Shown here: in pieces, positions 27,297 through 34,337 of the stretch
How positions within the stretch are numbered: position 1 is the stretch's first letter
Layout of the letters: each line of letters opens with the position of its first letter
Assembly (NCBI GenBank): GCA_963773085.1
Contig: CAVYZS010000008.1
Span: forward strand, 62,001-126,000
Direction of reading: 5' to 3'
DNA from: JAENVT01 sp963773085
GTDB taxonomy: Bacteria; Actinomycetota; Acidimicrobiia; Acidimicrobiales; Ilumatobacteraceae
DNA length: 64,000 nt
Translations under genes and position numbers: made by a program
The notes under the pieces: generated by a model
The model's input: only the letters and a program-made list of their open reading frames with translations
What the model was told of the DNA's origin: nothing
Databases searched by the model: none

Positions 27297-28078
27297 TCAG
27301 TACATCGCCGCGGACTTGCTGGCGGTGGGTCGTGCACCGCGGGCGGTGGCCAGATCGGTGACGAGCGAGCCTCGCATCGCCAGCATGTCGCTGGTCACGG
27401 TGATCATGCGGAAGCCCTGCTCGAGCCGTCGCTCGACCAGGGCCGCTGTTGCATGGATACCTGGCACGACTCCGGCCTTGCGGCAGCCGGCGACGATGGT
27501 CGCCAACGCGTCGTCGAACTTGCTGTCGCCGTCGTTGTTCCCCGGGGGCAATCCCAGCGTGATCGACAGATCGGCCGGGCCGACGTAGATCGCATCGATG
27601 CCGGGGACGGCGAGGATCTCGTCGAGATTGGAGATCGCCTCGACGGTCTCGATCATGGGGATGAGGGCGATGCCATCACTGGACCAGTCGAAGTGGTTTG
27701 CCCGGCGCAGCCCGCCACCACCGGGCCGAAGCTTCGCGCACCCATCGGCGCATACCGGCCGGCGCGGACCACGGCTTGAGCCTCGGCCACGGAGTTCACC
27801 ATCGGGACGATGATGCCCTCGATGCCACCGTCGAGCATCTTGCCGATGATGCCCGGCTCGTTCCACGGCACGCGGCAGATCGGAGTTCCCCCGCCGAGCA
27901 TGATGGCCTGTGCCATCGCCACGGTCTGCTGGTAGTCGAGCACTCCGTGCTGGTTGTCGAGGCAGACGTAGTCGTACCCAACTCGAGCGGCGGCCTCGGC
28001 ACTGACCACTGATGGGATAGCCAGCCACACTCCGAGGGTGTCGCGTCCCTCGTTCCATTGGGTTCGCAAGGTGTCCAT
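27297..28078 (-). CDS. HpcH/HpaI aldolase family protein, frameshifted
   Basis: About 260 residues of the class II pyruvate aldolase family (HpaI, GarL). Features: GVWLAIPSVVSAEAAARVGY, DYVCLDNQHGVLDY (the base-providing region), IMLGGGTPICRVPWNEPGII, KMLDGGIEGIIVPMVNS, GRYAPMGARSFGPV, then after a shift near 27715 LRRANHF, IPMIETVEAISNLDEILAVP and GPADLSITLGLP. The metal ligands Glu (IETVE) and Asp (GPADL) are present. ATG 28078 starts the family's normal N-terminus. It cleaves or forms 4-hydroxy-2-oxoacids; it lies in the same direction as the 2-hydroxyacid dehydrogenase upstream, separated by 50 bp, so they are probably co-expressed. Confidence 0.85.
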
Positions 28079-28128
28079 CGCCCGGTTCTAGCAAAGTTCG
28101 TCGTCGCGACTGGCCTCAGGCAGATTTG

Positions 28129-29052
28129 TCAGGCTGGCGCGGCGACGATCGTGGCCGGTCGCCCGGCCAACACGTTGAGGGCGTTGTCGATCGCGTGGGC
28201 ATACAGCCGACGCCGTCCGGCGACGGTCGCCGACGCAACGTGAGGCGTCACGATGACGTTGGTGTGCTGCAGCAGCGGATGCCCGACCGGCAGCGGCTCG
28301 GGATCGGTCACGTCGAGACCGGCGCCGGCGACCTGTCCGGAATCCAACGCGGCCAGGAGTGCGTCTTGGTCGACCAGACCGCCGCGGGCACAGTTGACGA
28401 GGTACACACCACGCTTCATCGTTGCCAGTGATGCCGCGTTGATCATGTGGCGGGTATCGGTGACGGCCGGGGCGTGCAGCGAGATCACATCGGATCGGGT
28501 GAACACACTGTCGAGGTCGACGAGTTCGCAACCCTCGGCCTCGCTGAGATACGGGTCGTGGGCCAACACGCGCATCCCGAGTGCCCGCGCCGCAGCGCCG
28601 ACCCGGCGAGCGATTCGGCCGTAACCCACCAATCCCAGCACTGTGCCGTCGAGTTCCAGTGCGCTGCCGGTGGTGGCGCCGGCCAGTCCCTGGCGGGCCC
28701 GGTCGGTCTGTACCGGCAGGTTCTTGACCACGGCGAACATCAGCATCAGTGTGTGCTCCGCCGTCGAGACCGACGGCGCATCCGGAGCGTTGCAGACGAT
28801 CACGCCGGCGGCCGTCGCCGCGGCGACGTCGACGTTGTCGTAACCGATTCCGATTCGGGAGATGACCTTCATGTTCGGACCGAGGGCGAACGCATCTGCG
28901 TCCCACGTTCGCTTGGCGCCGGCCAGCACGGCCACTGCGGCGCCGAGGTCGGCGTCGTCGGGGCCCACAGCAACTGCCCGACCGTCCACGAGGTCGAGAT
29001 ATGCATCGGGGAACGGGTGGTCGAAGTACAGGATCGGCAGGTGTTGGTCCAT
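28129..29052 (-). CDS. D-isomer-specific 2-hydroxyacid dehydrogenase (phosphoglycerate dehydrogenase-like)
   Basis: Intact protein of 307 residues. Substrate domain: HLPILYFDHPFPDAYLDL, VISRIGIGYDNVDVAAATAA and GVIVCNAPDAPSVSTAEHTL. NAD-binding domain: VLGLVGYGRIARRVGAAARA, LAHDPYLSEAEG, DVISLHAPAVTDTRHMI, LVNCARGGLVDQDALLAAL (catalytic Arg) and GAGLDVTDPEPLP (Glu) with VTPHVASAT (His). The ATG at 29052 is selected because a TATGGT box stands seven nucleotides upstream; further in-frame starts at 29064 and 29100 would overlap that box. Product could be a glyoxylate/hydroxypyruvate-type reductase; specificity cannot be read from sequence. Confidence 0.9.
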   Translation of the reverse strand: MDQHLPILYFDHPFPDAYLDLVDGRAVAVGPDDADLGAAVAVLAGAKRTWDADAFALGPNMKVISRIGIGYDNVDVAAATAAGVIVCNAPDAPSVSTAEHTLMLMFAVVKNLPVQTDRARQGLAGATTGSALELDGTVLGLVGYGRIARRVGAAARALGMRVLAHDPYLSEAEGCELVDLDSVFTRSDVISLHAPAVTDTRHMINAASLATMKRGVYLVNCARGGLVDQDALLAALDSGQVAGAGLDVTDPEPLPVGHPLLQHTNVIVTPHVASATVAGRRRLYAHAIDNALNVLAGRPATIVAAPA

Positions 29053-29098
29053 CGGTCGCACCATATCCGGCAGTGCCACCCAGGGATATGGTGCGATC
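29053..29098. promoter_or_regulatory. Mirror-image divergent promoters
   Basis: The 46 bp between two divergent start codons hold two near-identical arms in opposite orientation. Plus strand: GGATATGGTGCGATC at 29084-29098 before ATG 29099. Minus strand: GGATATGGTGCGACCG at 29068-29053 before ATG 29052. Each contains a TATGGT -10 box six or seven nucleotides from its start codon. The whole is an inverted repeat with a 15-bp centre and may also be a regulator operator. Confidence 0.55.
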
Positions 29099-29578
29099 AT
29101 GCTCGATCATTCACAGCTCTTCCACATCGGCATTCGGGTGACAGACCTCGAGGCGGCGATGGCCGAAGTCGGCAAGCACGGCGTGGTCACCTGGGCTTCG
29201 ATTCAGAACCGGCCGATGTCGGTGTGGCTACCCGGCACTGGGCCGGCGGTGCTGCAGTTGGCCCTCACCTATTCCGTCGAGGGTCCGGTGCACCTCGAGT
29301 TGCTGCAAGGACCGGCCGGTTCGATCTGGGACGGTCACGACGCGCCGGGCGCCCATCATTTCGGGTATTGGTCCGATGACGTCCGCGCCGACACCGAGCA
29401 GATGCTGGGCGATGGGGGGACGTTGGAGTTGGCCGCGGCAGCTCCTGAAGACGGCTATGGCCGGTTCAGCTACGTGCGTCTGCCCTCGGGCTATCTCGTC
29501 GAGCCGGTCTCGATCGCCAGCAAACCGCGCTTCGAGCGGTGGTGGGCGGGAGGGTCGCTCAGCGATCCGGTGTCGTAG
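29099..29578 (+). CDS. VOC family protein
   Basis: Intact 159-residue single-module VOC protein. It begins MLDHSQLFHIGIRVTDLEAA (first beta strand with the metal His in FHIGIRV), has GPVHLELLQGPAGSIWDG (Glu ligand), the second half-domain HHFGYWSDDVRADTEQML with another His, and RLPSGYLVEPVS with the closing Glu. This resembles methylmalonyl-CoA epimerase-like and lactoylglutathione lyase-like proteins of about 150 residues. The ATG follows a TATGGT box at six nucleotides. It is divergent from the 2-hydroxyacid dehydrogenase and precedes the aminotransferase by ten nucleotides. Confidence 0.85.
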   Translation: MLDHSQLFHIGIRVTDLEAAMAEVGKHGVVTWASIQNRPMSVWLPGTGPAVLQLALTYSVEGPVHLELLQGPAGSIWDGHDAPGAHHFGYWSDDVRADTEQMLGDGGTLELAAAAPEDGYGRFSYVRLPSGYLVEPVSIASKPRFERWWAGGSLSDPVS

Positions 29579-29581
29579 CCT
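29576..29581 (+). promoter_or_regulatory. Probable -10 box (TAGCCT) for the aminotransferase
   Basis: TAGCCT overlaps the end of the VOC gene and finishes seven nucleotides before the aminotransferase ATG, the leaderless spacing found elsewhere in the window. Confidence 0.35.
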
Positions 29582-29588
29582 GCCGATC

Positions 29589-30974
29589 ATGTCAGATTCG
29601 TCCGGGTCCGATCTGTCTGAACGCGCCCGCCGCCACCTGTGGATGCACTTCACCCGTCTCGGTGCCTACGTCGACTCGGAAGTGCCTGTCATCGCCCGCG
29701 GCGAGGGCTGCTACGTGTGGGACCAGCACGGCAACCGCTACCTCGATGGGCTCTCCGGGCTCTTCACGGTCCAGGCCGGGCATGGTCGAGCCGAGCTCGG
29801 CCATGCTGCGGCCCGGCAGGCCGAGACGCTCGGCTACTTCCCGGTCTGGTCGTTCGCCCACGAACCAGCGATCGAGCTGGCCACCCGGCTCGCCACGTTG
29901 GCGCCCGGCGATCTCAATCGGGTGTTCCTGACACCGTCGGGCGGCGAAGCGATCGACACCGCCATCAAGCTCTCCAGGCAGTACTTCAAGCTGATCGGCC
30001 AACCGGCACGAACCAAGGTGATCTCGCGCACCCTGGCCTACCACGGCACTTCGATCGGGGCGCTCAGCGTGACCGGGATCCCGTCGATCAAGACACCGTT
30101 CGAACCGCTGATGCCCGGTGCGATCAAGGTGCAGACCCCCTATCGCTACCGCTGCCATGACTGTCAGCACCTCGATGCCTGCACATTGCGTTGTGCCGAT
30201 GACCTGGCCCTGCGCATCGAGATGGAAGGGCCGGATTCGGTCGCCGCGGTGTTCATGGAGCCGCTGCAGAACACCGGCGGCGCCTTTGCCCCGCCGGAGG
30301 GTTATTGGGCACGGATCCGGGAGATCTGCGACCAGCACGGCGTGCTGCTGGTCAGCGACGAGGTGATCTGCGCGTTCGGGCGTCTCGGCCATATGTTCGG
30401 CTGCGATCGGTACGAGTATCAACCGGATCTGGTGACGTTCGCCAAGGGTGTCACATCGGGATATGCGCCATTGGGAGGTGTGATGGTGTCGGACCGCATC
30501 GCCGAGCCGTTCCTCGACGATCCGAACACGTTCTTGCACGGCCAGACGTTCGGCGCTCATCCCGTGGCCTGTGCGGTGGCCAACGCCAACCTCGACATCT
30601 TCGAACGCGAGGATCTCTGCGGGAACGTCTTGGCCAACGAGTCCCGGTTCACCCAACTCCTCGATGGCCTGTGTGACATCCCGCTGGTCGGTGACGTGCG
30701 TGGCGATGGCTACTTCCGGGCCATCGAGTTGGTCAGCGACCAGGCCACGAAAGGGGCGTTCACGCCCGACGAGGCAGACTGGCTCCTTCGCGACTACCTC
30801 TCGCCGCGACTGTACGAAGCCGGTTTGATCTGCCGGGTCGACGACCGCGCCGAGCCGGTGCTCACGTTGGCGCCGCCACTGATTGCCGGGGAAGAGGAGC
30901 TGTCCTTCATCGTCGCCACCGTGCGGAGCGTGCTGACCGCCGCCTCCGCCGAATTCGCAGCACGCAGGCACTGA
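29589..30974 (+). CDS. Class III (aspartate family) aminotransferase with a four-cysteine insertion
   Basis: Intact 461-residue PLP enzyme of the omega-aminotransferase group. Landmarks: YLDGLSGLFTVQAGHGRAEL, FLTPSGGEAIDTAIKLSRQY, RTLAYHGTSIGALSVTG, VFMEPLQNTGGAF, LLVSDEVICAFGRLG (PLP-anchoring Asp) and LVTFAKGVTSGYAPLGG with the Schiff-base Lys at about residue 286, then TFGAHPVACAVANANLDIF. Unusual is the segment RCHDCQHLDACTLRCADDL with cysteines at about residues 189, 192, 198 and 202. Substrates of the class include beta-alanine, putrescine, taurine and other omega-amines with pyruvate. It is followed by a small gene after one nucleotide. Confidence 0.9.
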   Translation: MSDSSGSDLSERARRHLWMHFTRLGAYVDSEVPVIARGEGCYVWDQHGNRYLDGLSGLFTVQAGHGRAELGHAAARQAETLGYFPVWSFAHEPAIELATRLATLAPGDLNRVFLTPSGGEAIDTAIKLSRQYFKLIGQPARTKVISRTLAYHGTSIGALSVTGIPSIKTPFEPLMPGAIKVQTPYRYRCHDCQHLDACTLRCADDLALRIEMEGPDSVAAVFMEPLQNTGGAFAPPEGYWARIREICDQHGVLLVSDEVICAFGRLGHMFGCDRYEYQPDLVTFAKGVTSGYAPLGGVMVSDRIAEPFLDDPNTFLHGQTFGAHPVACAVANANLDIFEREDLCGNVLANESRFTQLLDGLCDIPLVGDVRGDGYFRAIELVSDQATKGAFTPDEADWLLRDYLSPRLYEAGLICRVDDRAEPVLTLAPPLIAGEEELSFIVATVRSVLTAASAEFAARRH

Positions 30975-30975
30975 C

Positions 30976-31233
30976 ATGCGCCGTTCGATCGACGACTATC
31001 CGTTCTCCGCCGACGATCTCCCCGAGGGTGCCGACGATGCCATGCAGGTCTCCTGGGCCGTGGCGATCTGCGACGACTACGACGATGCCGAGCCGCGTGT
31101 GGTGCTGACGGTCGAGGAGGTCGGGCATGCCGGCGCAGGGCTGGTCGCTCACCTCGGCCCGGACCACGCCCGTCGGCTGCGTGTCGCGCTCGGCGATGCC
31201 CTGCGCGAGATCGGCGAAGATCCTGCGCGGTAA
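30976..31233 (+). CDS. Small acidic hypothetical protein, 85 aa
   Basis: Not recognised. The sequence MRRSIDDYPFSADDLPEGAD, AICDDYDDAEPRVVLTVEEV and HLGPDHARRLRVALGDALRE suggests a small alpha/beta protein with an acidic first half and a basic amphipathic last helix. The start is one nucleotide after the aminotransferase stop, so it is translated with that gene. Codon usage and GC at third positions look normal for this genome, supporting a real gene. No membrane segment, metal site or known fold motif is apparent. Confidence 0.65.
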   Translation: MRRSIDDYPFSADDLPEGADDAMQVSWAVAICDDYDDAEPRVVLTVEEVGHAGAGLVAHLGPDHARRLRVALGDALREIGEDPAR

Positions 31234-31270
31234 TGCCGAAGGCGATTGCGGATCGGCACGGTCCCGGCTA

Positions 31271-31299
31271 TTGTTGACCATCTGAGTCGGATTTATCGG
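31271..31299 (+). promoter_or_regulatory. Weak candidate promoter TTGTTG-N17-TATCGG for the sulfite/nitrite reductase
   Basis: The region 31261-31335 is less GC-rich than its surroundings. TTGTTG (31271-31276) and TATCGG (31294-31299) have 17-nt spacing; the -10 match is imperfect. An AGGAGG ribosome binding site at 31324-31329 shows that this gene, unlike many neighbours, has a conventional leader. Confidence 0.3.
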
Positions 31300-31335
31300 G
31301 AATTCGACGTACACGTTGTCGACAGGAGGAGCCGG

Positions 31336-33138
31336 ATGACCATCACCCCCATCATTCCTCCCATCATCCCGGGGCCCCGCGACCTCGACGCCGAGCAGCA
31401 GCGCGACATCGATCGATTCGAGCGGGCCGTAGCCCAGTACCTGTCCGGCGAGATCAGTGAAGACGTGTTCCGGGTGATGCGTCTGAACAACGGCGTGTAC
31501 GGCCAACGCCAGGGCGGCACCAACCAGATGGTGCGCATCAAGCTGCCGGCCGGCACGATCACGCCGGAGCAGCTCGATCTGATGGGCCACCTGGCCGAGA
31601 CCTACTCGCGTGGCTGGGGGCACATCACCACTCGGCAGAACGTGCAGATCCACTACGTCGAGCTCACCCGGGTGACCGATGTCATGCGCGCCCTCGGCGC
31701 CGTCGGCCTGACCACCCGCGAGGCATGCGGCGACACGGTGCGCAACGTGATGGCCTGTCACCTCGCCGGCGCCTGCCCCCACGAGTTCCTCGACGTCACG
31801 CCGTGGGCGGAAGCGGCGTTCCGTCATTTCGTGCGCAACCCGCTCGGACAGCGCCTGCCGCGCAAGTTCAAGATCAACTTCTCGGGGTGCTCGACCGACT
31901 GCGGGCAGGCGATGTTCAACGATGTCGGCGTGATCGCCACGACCCGAACCCTCGACGACGGTTCCACCGAAGCCGGCTTTCGGGTGTACATCGCCGGTGG
32001 CCTGGGTGCCAACCCGCATCCCGCCCTGGCCCTCGAGGAGTTCACCTCGCGCGAAGACCTGCTGCCGACCATCGAGTCGGTCCTGCGTGTCTTCGATCAG
32101 ACCGGCAACCGCGACAACAAGCTGCGGGCCCGCCTGAAGTGGGTGGTCGACCAACTCGGCATCGACGAGGTTCGCCGGCGCGTCCTGAAGATGCGCCACA
32201 CGCTGCCCGCATCGTCGTCGTGGCCCGGAGGAATCCCCGAGATCGTGCAGAAAGTCGGTGACGCCCCCGCAGGGCGTTCCAGCACGATCGAAGCGACCCA
32301 AGTCGGTCAGGGCGTCAGCGTGTCTCTCACGCCGCGTGACCCGTATCAGCGTTGGGTGGCCACCAGCGTCGTGCGCGGCAGTGCCAATGGTGCGGTCTCG
32401 GCCGTCGCCTACGCCGCTCTCGGCGACGTCACGGCCGCGCAGTTCCGAGCCCTGGCGTCGATTCAGCGCGAGTTGGGGGCCGACGTGCGCCTCAGCAACC
32501 GCCAGAACGTGGTCTTCCGCGGCCTCACCGAAGCCCAGCTGCCGGTGTTGTACGCCAGGTTGGAGGCCATCGAGATGGCCCGCCCTGGCGCCGAGCTGGC
32601 CCGCGACGTCGTTGCCTGCCCAGGTGCCGATACCTGCAACATCGCCGTCACCCAGTCGCGCGGACTGGCCAAGGCGATCGGCGAGAAGCTCGAGGAGGAG
32701 GGTCTGTCCGAGATCGGCGGCGTTCGCATCAACATCTCCGGCTGCACCAACAGCTGCGGACAGCATCACACGAGTGACATCGGCTTCTTCGGCGCCGAGC
32801 GCCGTGCGCACGGCCGTTCGGCGCCCGGGTACCAGATGTTGCTCGGCGGGTACGTCGGCCAGGAACAGGTTTACTTCGGCGACAAGGCGCTGCGCCTCCC
32901 TGCCAAGGCTGCGCCCGATGCCGCGGTACGGGTGGTCCGTCGCTTCGCCGCCGAACGCACCGCCGGCGAGTCGTTCCGGGGCTGGATGGATCGATCGGGA
33001 GGCGCGACCGCGATCGCCGAGGGGTTGAAGGAACTCGATTTCTTCCCGTCACCCGACGATGCCCCCGAGTTCTATGCAGACTTCGACGAGACCGGGCCGT
33101 TCGTGGCCGAGGTCGGCGAGTCGGAGTGCGCGGTCTGA
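31336..33138 (+). CDS. Ferredoxin-dependent sulfite/nitrite reductase
   Basis: Intact 600-residue siroheme/4Fe-4S enzyme that reduces sulfite to sulfide or nitrite to ammonia with six electrons from ferredoxin. Two pseudo-symmetric half domains are visible: QMVRIKLPAGTITPEQLDLM, GWGHITTRQNVQIHYVEL and FKINFSGCSTDCGQAMFND in the first; DVRLSNRQNVVFRGLTEAQL in the second. The cluster ligands are CPGADTC (C428, C434) and CTNSC (C470, C474), giving the C-x5-C ... C-x3-C pattern. Positive residues around GHITTRQNVQIH fit siroheme carboxylate binding. Coupling to DUF4202 points toward sulfur assimilation rather than nitrite; that is an inference. ATG 31336 follows AGGAGG at a six-base gap. Confidence 0.9.
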   Translation: MTITPIIPPIIPGPRDLDAEQQRDIDRFERAVAQYLSGEISEDVFRVMRLNNGVYGQRQGGTNQMVRIKLPAGTITPEQLDLMGHLAETYSRGWGHITTRQNVQIHYVELTRVTDVMRALGAVGLTTREACGDTVRNVMACHLAGACPHEFLDVTPWAEAAFRHFVRNPLGQRLPRKFKINFSGCSTDCGQAMFNDVGVIATTRTLDDGSTEAGFRVYIAGGLGANPHPALALEEFTSREDLLPTIESVLRVFDQTGNRDNKLRARLKWVVDQLGIDEVRRRVLKMRHTLPASSSWPGGIPEIVQKVGDAPAGRSSTIEATQVGQGVSVSLTPRDPYQRWVATSVVRGSANGAVSAVAYAALGDVTAAQFRALASIQRELGADVRLSNRQNVVFRGLTEAQLPVLYARLEAIEMARPGAELARDVVACPGADTCNIAVTQSRGLAKAIGEKLEEEGLSEIGGVRINISGCTNSCGQHHTSDIGFFGAERRAHGRSAPGYQMLLGGYVGQEQVYFGDKALRLPAKAAPDAAVRVVRRFAAERTAGESFRGWMDRSGGATAIAEGLKELDFFPSPDDAPEFYADFDETGPFVAEVGESECAV

Positions 33139-33719
33139 GCGCCCGCTACGAGACAGCGGCGGCGGCAATCGATGCGGCCAACGCGGTGGATCCCAACGTC
33201 GTCGACGTGCGTGGCCAGCAGGTCGCGCTGGCGTTGATCCACGGGCGGTTGGCGGCCGAATGGATCGACCAACTGGTCGACGAGCCCGACGAAGAGTTGC
33301 TCCTGGCGGCTCGCGCCCATCATCTGCGCCGCTGGGAGTTGCGCCGCGACACCTATCCAACGGGTCGAGCCGGCTACCTGAGGTGGCGGAGGGATCAGAA
33401 GTCGCGTCACGCCGGCGACGTTGCTTCAGTTCTGCAGCCCCTTGGATATGCACCGAACGAGATCGAGCGGGTCCAGCGGCTGATCCGCCGCGAGTCCGTC
33501 GACGGTTCCCAAGCCATGGAGGACGCAGCTTGCTTGGTGTTCATCGAGACCCAACTGGGCTCGTTCTCGACGCGGATCGATCACGATCTGTTGATCGAGG
33601 TCATCCGCAAGACCTCCAGGAAGATGAGTGCGAGGGGCCTGGAACTGGTTGCCTCCATCCCGCTCGGCGACAACGAACGAGCCCTCCTGGTCGAAGCCCT
33701 CGAGGACCACGAATCGTGA
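33126..33719 (+). CDS. DUF4202 family protein
   Basis: Intact protein of about 197 residues. The family motif AARAHHLRRWELRRDTYPTG followed by RAGYLRWRRDQKSRHA is complete, and the remainder is helical with EDAACLVFIETQL and HDLLIEVIRKTSRKMSARGL, including His and Asp residues that make it look like a small HD-type helical bundle. Function is not established; relatives are frequently beside sulfite reductase or sulfate assimilation genes. GTG 33126 lies inside the reductase gene, overlapping it by 13 bp, so it is probably made only when the reductase is. Confidence 0.8.
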   Translation: MRGLSARYETAAAAIDAANAVDPNVVDVRGQQVALALIHGRLAAEWIDQLVDEPDEELLLAARAHHLRRWELRRDTYPTGRAGYLRWRRDQKSRHAGDVASVLQPLGYAPNEIERVQRLIRRESVDGSQAMEDAACLVFIETQLGSFSTRIDHDLLIEVIRKTSRKMSARGLELVASIPLGDNERALLVEALEDHES

Positions 33720-33872
33720 GGATCGATTGACAATCCATGACAGGCCGACTGACCAGCGGCAAAGAATAGGTCAAATGACCTACGGTTGAGCCATTGACAC
33801 TCAGCGTGGCTGAAGGCAGTGTACTGGGTGCACCGCGGGCCTCCCCCCGGACGGTGTGAGGACGGTAACCAG
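33720..33872. other. AT-richer intergenic region before the GNAT gene
   Basis: This 153-bp stretch contains no gene. It holds two TTGACA-like hexamers (33727-33732 and 33796-33801) and a perfect 16-bp palindrome described separately. No convincing -10 box could be fixed. Confidence 0.4.
33767..33782. promoter_or_regulatory. Perfect palindromic operator candidate TAGGTCA-AA-TGACCTA
   Basis: Two 7-bp arms, TAGGTCA and TGACCTA, are exactly complementary around an AA centre, typical of a homodimeric GntR-, TetR- or MarR-type regulator site. It sits 13 bp upstream of a TTGACA hexamer and 90 bp before the GNAT ATG. No regulator gene is adjacent. Confidence 0.45.
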
Positions 33873-34337
33873 ATGACTACAACAGTCGCTTTTGAGCTTC
33901 GCCCAGCGCTACCTGCCGATGCCGCGTTCGAGCAGCACTTGTACGCATCGACGCGAGATGACTTGCGCCCGCTCGGCCCCGAGGTGTTCGACGGTCTCGT
34001 TGGCATGCAGTTCCGTGCCCAGTCGATGTCGATCAGGTTGGATCATCCGCGGGCCGACAAGAAAATCGTGGTGGTCGACGCTGAGCCGGTAGGTCGGATA
34101 ATCGTCGATGCCGACGGTTCCTACATAGAGGTCATCGATGTCGCCCTGCTTCCCGAGTTCCGGGGTCACGGCATCGGATCCAGCGTGCTTCGTGGGGTGC
34201 TGGCCCACGCCGACCGTGTCGGTCGATCGGTCAGGCTGTACGTCGAGAAGCAAAGCAGGGCCGTGCGGCTGTACGAGCGCTTGGGATTCACCATCGCCGA
34301 CGATGTCGGGATGTACCTGGCGATGTTGCGGAGCTGA
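33873..34337 (+). CDS. GNAT-family N-acetyltransferase
   Basis: Intact 154-residue acetyltransferase. Typical GNAT elements are FELRPALPADAAFEQHLYAS (beta1-alpha1), VIDVALLPEFRGHGIGSSVL (beta4 and the acetyl-CoA pyrophosphate loop RGxGIG) and VRLYVEKQSRAVRLYERLGF (the conserved N/S-x-A-x-x-LYExxGF end). It transfers an acetyl group from acetyl-CoA to an unknown amine. ATG 33873 has a weak purine run before it. Gene ends one nucleotide before the convergent prfC stop, so the two transcripts probably overlap. Confidence 0.85.
   Translation: MTTTVAFELRPALPADAAFEQHLYASTRDDLRPLGPEVFDGLVGMQFRAQSMSIRLDHPRADKKIVVVDAEPVGRIIVDADGSYIEVIDVALLPEFRGHGIGSSVLRGVLAHADRVGRSVRLYVEKQSRAVRLYERLGFTIADDVGMYLAMLRS

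Noticed and set aside
28085..28110. AACTTTG-like string resembling a third palindrome copy
   Set aside because: Only about eight bases match and there is no complementary right arm.
30907..32811. 634-codon open frame on the minus strand
   Set aside because: Antisense to the sulfite/nitrite reductase; no family motifs, and the plus-strand gene is unambiguous.
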